Positions 61,401 to 64,000 of a DNA stretch of 64,000 nucleotides are shown in pieces. The DNA is from an uncultured Campylobacter sp. (GTDB taxonomy: Bacteria; Campylobacterota; Campylobacteria; Campylobacterales; Campylobacteraceae). How positions within the stretch are numbered: position 1 is the stretch's first letter; each line of letters opens with the position of its first letter. The position numbers were made by a program, and so were the translations under genes. The notes below the pieces were generated by a model that searched no databases, was not told where the DNA came from, and was given only the letters and a program-made list of their open reading frames with translations. The stretch covers positions 36,060-100,059 of the forward strand of contig NZ_CALLWC010000011.1 of assembly GCF_938015785.1 (NCBI RefSeq). Direction: 5' to 3'.

Positions 61401-62977
61401 TTCCTGATATAGAGATCGATCTTTCGGATATCAAACCGAGTGCCAAGGTGCAAGAGCCTGCCAAAAAGGTTGAAATTCCAAGCGTAGAAGAAGAAATTCC
61501 GGTAGCCATTAAAACCGAGCCTGAAATTCCTATCGCTAAAGCTTCGAAGCCTGATACTTCAAGTGTTTCTGCTCATGAAGATGAAATTTCAAGTGTTAAA
61601 CTTTCAGAACCTGAAATTCCAACTGAAAATACAATCGAACCAGAACCTATCGCTGTTGAGCCAGAGCCGGTAGCAATTGAGCCTGAACTAAAACCTATCA
61701 AGCCAAAACTTGAAGAGGTTAAACAGGAGCCTTCAAATATCGAGTTTGAATCGATAACGCCAGTAGTAGAACCAGCGGCTCAAAATATTCCTGCCGAAGA
61801 GCCGAATATTGAGCTAGAGCCTGTAGATATTCCGAAGGTGGAGCCTGCTACTCAAAACGACCATGTCGAAGAGCCTGAGATCGAGCCTGTTAGCGTAAAA
61901 GTCGAACCGGTAGTTATCCCACAACCTGAGGAAGAGGAGATGGTCGAGGTGCCCGTCACCGTATACGAAGACGAGCAACAGGAAGAAACCATTATGGTCG
62001 AAGAGGATGTCGAAGTCGAAGAAGAGGTTGAAGTGCCGGTAGAGCGAAATCCTGCCGATGAAAATGTACCTTTGGTCAATAGAAAATATAACGCTAAAAT
62101 TCTTATAGCGGAAGATAATGAGATCAATCAAAAGCTTATGAAACATACGTTAAATAGCTTTAATATGAATTTGACGATAGTCGAAAACGGACTTTTGGCG
62201 CTGGAAGCCAGAAAAGCCAATAACGACTATGATCTCATATTTATGGATATTTCGATGCCTGTTATGGACGGTATCGAATCTACAAAGCAGATCAAGCAAT
62301 ACGAACACGAGAATAATCTCCGCCACATCCCGATCGTGGCTGTTACTGCCAATGCGTTAAAGGGCGATAGAGAGAAATTTATGGCGGCGGGGCTTGACGA
62401 ATACTGCACCAAGCCGATCAAAAAGGATATCTTAGCCCAAATGCTAGATAATTTTATCGGTGATAAACGATCTGATGCAGCGCCCGCCGGTGGAACTACA
62501 AAGAAGCTGGTTAAAAAGCTTGTAAAACGCCAGGTACCTAAGACGGTCATTAAAACTGTCAAAGTGCCAAAGACGATAATGAAGCTAGTTCCTAAAAAAA
62601 GCATAGTTTCCGATGACGTAGTGAAAGCTAAGGGTGCGCGAGTGCCGACAAAAGATATACTTATATGCAAGGCAAACATTATGGAAAGTAAAATTTTTGC
62701 CAGCATATTAAAACACCAGTATAAAGACGTAGAAATTGCGGGCAATTTCGACCAGCTTATTTCTATGGCGGCTACGGGCAGCTATAAGCTTGTTTTGGTT
62801 GATAAAAAGCTAGCGGGGCTAGACTTAGCGGCGTTAGAGAGCTTACGCCGAAAAGCGCCTGCGACCAAGCTAGTGCTGTTTTCTAACGACAACGATGAAA
62901 ATCCACTATTTAGCGAAGTCGCTAGTTACAATATCACCAAGTCGGGTCTTGAGAAACTCGCACAAAAATATATATAA
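58424..62977 (+). CDS. Hybrid histidine kinase with NIT sensor and long acidic linker
   Basis: 1517 residues. A transmembrane segment (about 13-33), a periplasmic NIT domain (about 40-315, VDKERGITSAFLGSEGN) of the nitrate/nitrite-sensing type and a second membrane segment (about 324-345) lead to a linker. HisKA holds His417 in NMSHEIRTPLNG, and the ATPase has NLMSNAVKFT, DTGIGIS and GGTGLGLTIS. A pseudo-receiver without a phosphoacceptor follows (about 650-765). Residues about 790-1215 are Pro/Glu/Lys/Ile-rich repeats. A true receiver has Asp1275 in IFMDISMPVMDG, and a degenerate receiver ends the protein. It is likely to feed the regulator encoded 14 bases downstream. Confidence 0.88.
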   Translation: MNLNTTSALRLVSGIPLLLIFAFASYFLFISLQDYARVGILQQQIAKNSNLAALVEQVDKERGITSAFLGSEGNPGMGTLLSGQRKKTDDALAKYKESKNISENVVKKTIFDIFAYGTGNDELLAAETDIDGLLDKLPQVRRDVDAQSKSFGELFSSYFQKFDDDVKTIQRVLREGLVSSNITVWTVSLLNTYEAMDATASERDYIIEYIIGSKAMNQAQLRTWASFNLSSSLPNYYFLPESDARAAILKILDGEEFQNALRETAKISATLQQEADEGHYSVPFQEWFASTTLKYKKLSEISEKINAELAAHADTYLAQRLRNLFIALGIWALAAILVVFALGITRRLRQNVTDLGNVLSRIGDLTNQHEHIDVRTSEGVNKAYSLIEDALDLIAYQKGAAEDANKAKSIFLANMSHEIRTPLNGIIGFTELLKNTDLDEEKRDYVDTIEKSSENLLTIINNILDVSKIESNKVELEDILFNPIQDFESAVEIYVAKAAEKNIDILLYIDPTLVHHLYGDITKIKEVLINLMSNAVKFTPEHGTIVVEILREPSKAPGEAIVTFSVEDTGIGISEDKLANVFNAFSQADSTITRKYGGTGLGLTISSKYVAMMGGKLQVKSTVGKGTRFYFTLAFKETQKTDADAVFESIKGLNFALLADSADTMYNDIVKNYISKLGGKISIFNTNAQFRSAQNNNKYDALITRFKNYGEVSDILSMPTILTLKPKELQSISISNSKIFTLTEPFNLTKFVKTLDKISKSGIALSRSDFAPQTHEIKLDAEVEKPIVSDEMIMEEPVVKERPIINKLDELRHATTSSADELRAILQSRRRTHDTEVHSMHKEETVSKPSIAQEIKKEAPKAEEPVIKPIDIEPMSDIKIEKTEPESPKINVDIPEIVIPRAEKPKVEPSSTKDAQTDIDEPISLEIPDDFVGLKTHAAQTQAPKAETPSIDLSDIEIELPKIKKEEEEVKAEPAKVEIPKAKVETPKAEIEIPDIEIDLSDIKPSAKVQEPAKKVEIPSVEEEIPVAIKTEPEIPIAKASKPDTSSVSAHEDEISSVKLSEPEIPTENTIEPEPIAVEPEPVAIEPELKPIKPKLEEVKQEPSNIEFESITPVVEPAAQNIPAEEPNIELEPVDIPKVEPATQNDHVEEPEIEPVSVKVEPVVIPQPEEEEMVEVPVTVYEDEQQEETIMVEEDVEVEEEVEVPVERNPADENVPLVNRKYNAKILIAEDNEINQKLMKHTLNSFNMNLTIVENGLLALEARKANNDYDLIFMDISMPVMDGIESTKQIKQYEHENNLRHIPIVAVTANALKGDREKFMAAGLDEYCTKPIKKDILAQMLDNFIGDKRSDAAPAGGTTKKLVKKLVKRQVPKTVIKTVKVPKTIMKLVPKKSIVSDDVVKAKGARVPTKDILICKANIMESKIFASILKHQYKDVEIAGNFDQLISMAATGSYKLVLVDKKLAGLDLAALESLRRKAPATKLVLFSNDNDENPLFSEVASYNITKSGLEKLAQKYI

Positions 62978-62991
62978 GGATGAGGTCTTAA

Positions 62992-63372
62992 ATGAGAGAT
63001 TTGAAAGTTTTAACAGTTGATGACGACGCTATAAATTTAAAGCTACTTGAAGTTATGCTAAAAAAATACGGCAAATTCCAAACCATACTCCAAGCCAAAA
63101 ATGGTTTGGACGCTCTTGCCGTACTCGAAGTTCAACCCGTTGATTTGATTTTATTAGATATCGTAATGCCTGTGATGAATGGGCTGGAATTTTTAGATAA
63201 TCTTCACGCTAGAGAAAGTATAGCTCATATCCCCGTCATTGTCCTTACGACGGACGAGACCGCTAAACGAGAGGCTTTAAATAAGGGTGCTTATGACTTT
63301 ATGACAAAGCCCATCAACGACAAAGATCTTCACAAAAAACTAGACGATGTTATGAATATTATCGGCGATTAA
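62992..63372 (+). CDS. Single-domain response regulator
   Basis: 126 residues, a CheY-like receiver only. Acidic pocket DDD at 10-12, phosphoacceptor Asp56 in LLDIVMPVMNG, Thr87 and Lys106 in TKPIND. No output domain, so it acts by protein contact, perhaps as a phosphate shuttle or on the flagellar or metabolic machinery. AAGGATGAGG precedes the ATG. Operon with the hybrid kinase. Confidence 0.92.
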   Translation: MRDLKVLTVDDDAINLKLLEVMLKKYGKFQTILQAKNGLDALAVLEVQPVDLILLDIVMPVMNGLEFLDNLHARESIAHIPVIVLTTDETAKREALNKGAYDFMTKPINDKDLHKKLDDVMNIIGD

Positions 63373-63384
63373 ATTGCCGATTTT

Positions 63385-63461
63385 GTCCTCGTAGCTCAGT
63401 AGGATAGAGCGCAAAATTCCTAATTTTGAGGCCACAGGTTCGAATCCTGTCGGGGACACCA
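63385..63461 (+). tRNA. tRNA-Arg (anticodon CCT)
   Basis: 77 bases including an encoded CCA. The acceptor GTCCTCG (63385-63391) pairs with CGGGGAC (63451-63457). The anticodon stem CAAAA/TTTTG closes the loop TTCCTAA with CCT at 63419-63421. The T-arm reads ACAGG-TTCGAAT-CCTGT. All four arms fold. Confidence 0.96.
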
Positions 63462-64000
63462 TCTATCAAATTTTACCCCTAATTTTAGTTTTTTGATTTT
63501 TTTAAAAGCCCTGTTTTACGGGTTTTTCAAATTTTTTAAAAAAATTTCAAATCTTAAAAACGCTAGACTATGCAGTAGGTTTAAGAGAAACTACTATATA
63601 TTAAAAAATGTATATTAGTTCTAAACTCTTTGAAAACTTTTATAATCTCTCCTATGAAAATATATGAAATTTTAAAGGATAAGCGGTTATGAAAGTTTTT
63701 TCTAAGACCAAAGACGATCTGGTTTTTAAAACAGACCCCCGATAAAGTCATTTAAGTGCACTATCTACTCTTTTTTTATCGCGTTTCGCTTTTAAGATTT
63801 TAGTAATGCATATCTGCTCCTTCGCGATAGATTTTGTAGTGAATTTAAAGATTACCAGTCTACTATAATGGGAGAATAAAAAATGGTAGGAAGCTCTGTT
63901 GCTTTTTCCGAGAACTCGTTGTTCTCACGAGGCTCTATTATTTTTTCAGAAATGCCATCGTTTCTTATAGAAAAGACTTGGTGATAGAGAATGGTAAAAT
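63462..64000. other. AT-rich region after tRNA-Arg
   Basis: About 540 bases, much poorer in GC than the rest of the window. GCCC/GGGT with a following T run near 63503-63525 may end the tRNA transcript. TATAAT at 63641-63646 precedes a 12-codon ORF (63654) that overlaps an 18-codon ORF (63689-63745, MKVFSKTKDDLVFKTDPR). That ORF ends just after a five-C run. I cannot assign either. Confidence 0.5.
63883..63984 (+). CDS. Possible 33-residue peptide
   Basis: ATG at 63883 follows GGGAGAATA. TATAAT at 63864-63869 lies only 19 bases upstream, leaving a very short leader. The peptide is MVGSSVAFSENSLFSRGSII followed by FSEMPSFLIEKTW. A perfect hairpin GAGAAC-TCGTT-GTTCTC (63910-63926) is inside the ORF. 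An AGAATGGTA echo of its start occurs at 63988. Weakly supported. Confidence 0.25.
   Translation: MVGSSVAFSENSLFSRGSIIFSEMPSFLIEKTW

Noticed and set aside
1..64000. CRISPR array
   Set aside because: I looked for evenly spaced identical repeats. The AAATTTTA words are short, variable and irregularly spaced, so they are not an array.
1..64000. Insertion sequences
   Set aside because: No transposase-like protein or matched terminal repeats around one were seen.

Overview
The window looks like the chromosome of a Campylobacter species of the higher-GC oral group; C. gracilis, C. showae or C. rectus are my guesses, not a result. Three things point there. The gene order rplY-pth-lptF/G-lysA-pheA-hisC-dxs-perR and the uvrC-(small gene)-guaA cluster follow the order I know from C. 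jejuni. There is a fused TrpGD. Intergenic DNA is saturated with AAATTTTA-type words inside otherwise mid-GC coding sequence. Everything is called from the sequence by eye, without database searches.

Layout. 1-6.0 kb, minus strand: molybdate genes modD, modA, modB, a nitroreductase, tcdA-surE and a lipoprotein. 6.1-12.5 kb, plus: lpxB, greA, argC, an LpxH-like hydrolase, serB, tal and a PilT-type ATPase. 12.5-14.8 kb: an accessory patch with an 18-G tract abutting a -10 box in front of a 36-residue basic protein, a membrane protein, and a PD-(D/E)XK nuclease-like gene cut by one in-frame stop. 14.9-27.8 kb, plus: a housekeeping run (rplY, pth, lptF/G, lysA, pheA, hisC, dxs, perR, a CYTH/CHAD protein, ubiE, xseA, serC). 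28-30 kb: a DUF333 protein, a possible structured RNA and a second gene broken by an in-frame stop. 30.1-34.4 kb, minus: a heme uptake and anaerobic heme breakdown operon (hmuU-V-T, ChuW/HutW-like radical SAM enzyme, flavodoxin). 34.9-42 kb: cstA-ybdD, a Sel1 protein between diverged direct repeats, crcB and a TauE/SafE permease, with long repeat-rich gaps. 42.4-49.2 kb: yaaA, then trpE, trpGD, an adenine DNA methylase and trpF. 49.2-51.5 kb: an AT-rich, broken AAA_13 ATPase gene. 51.7-58.3 kb: a propeller-like protein, small proteins, an NAD(P)H oxidoreductase, guaA and uvrC. 58.4-63.4 kb: a 1517-residue NIT-domain hybrid kinase with its single-domain response regulator. 63.4 kb: tRNA-Arg(CCT), followed by AT-rich DNA with only tiny ORFs.

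The most unusual theme is a family of AAATTT-cored repeats. In gaps they form nested inverted repeats (3063-3107, 5173-5227, 45001-45070, 45174-45235). Inside genes, repeat-rich in-frame expansions enlarge otherwise ordinary enzymes: TrpF (391 residues, about twice normal), TrpE, LysA, a propeller protein and, more mildly, LpxB. A second theme is gene disruption by single events: in-frame TAA at 14164 and 29293, TAG at 50144, and shifts at short A runs near 49551 and 51829. The best candidate for real regulation is the poly-G promoter at 12688-12711.
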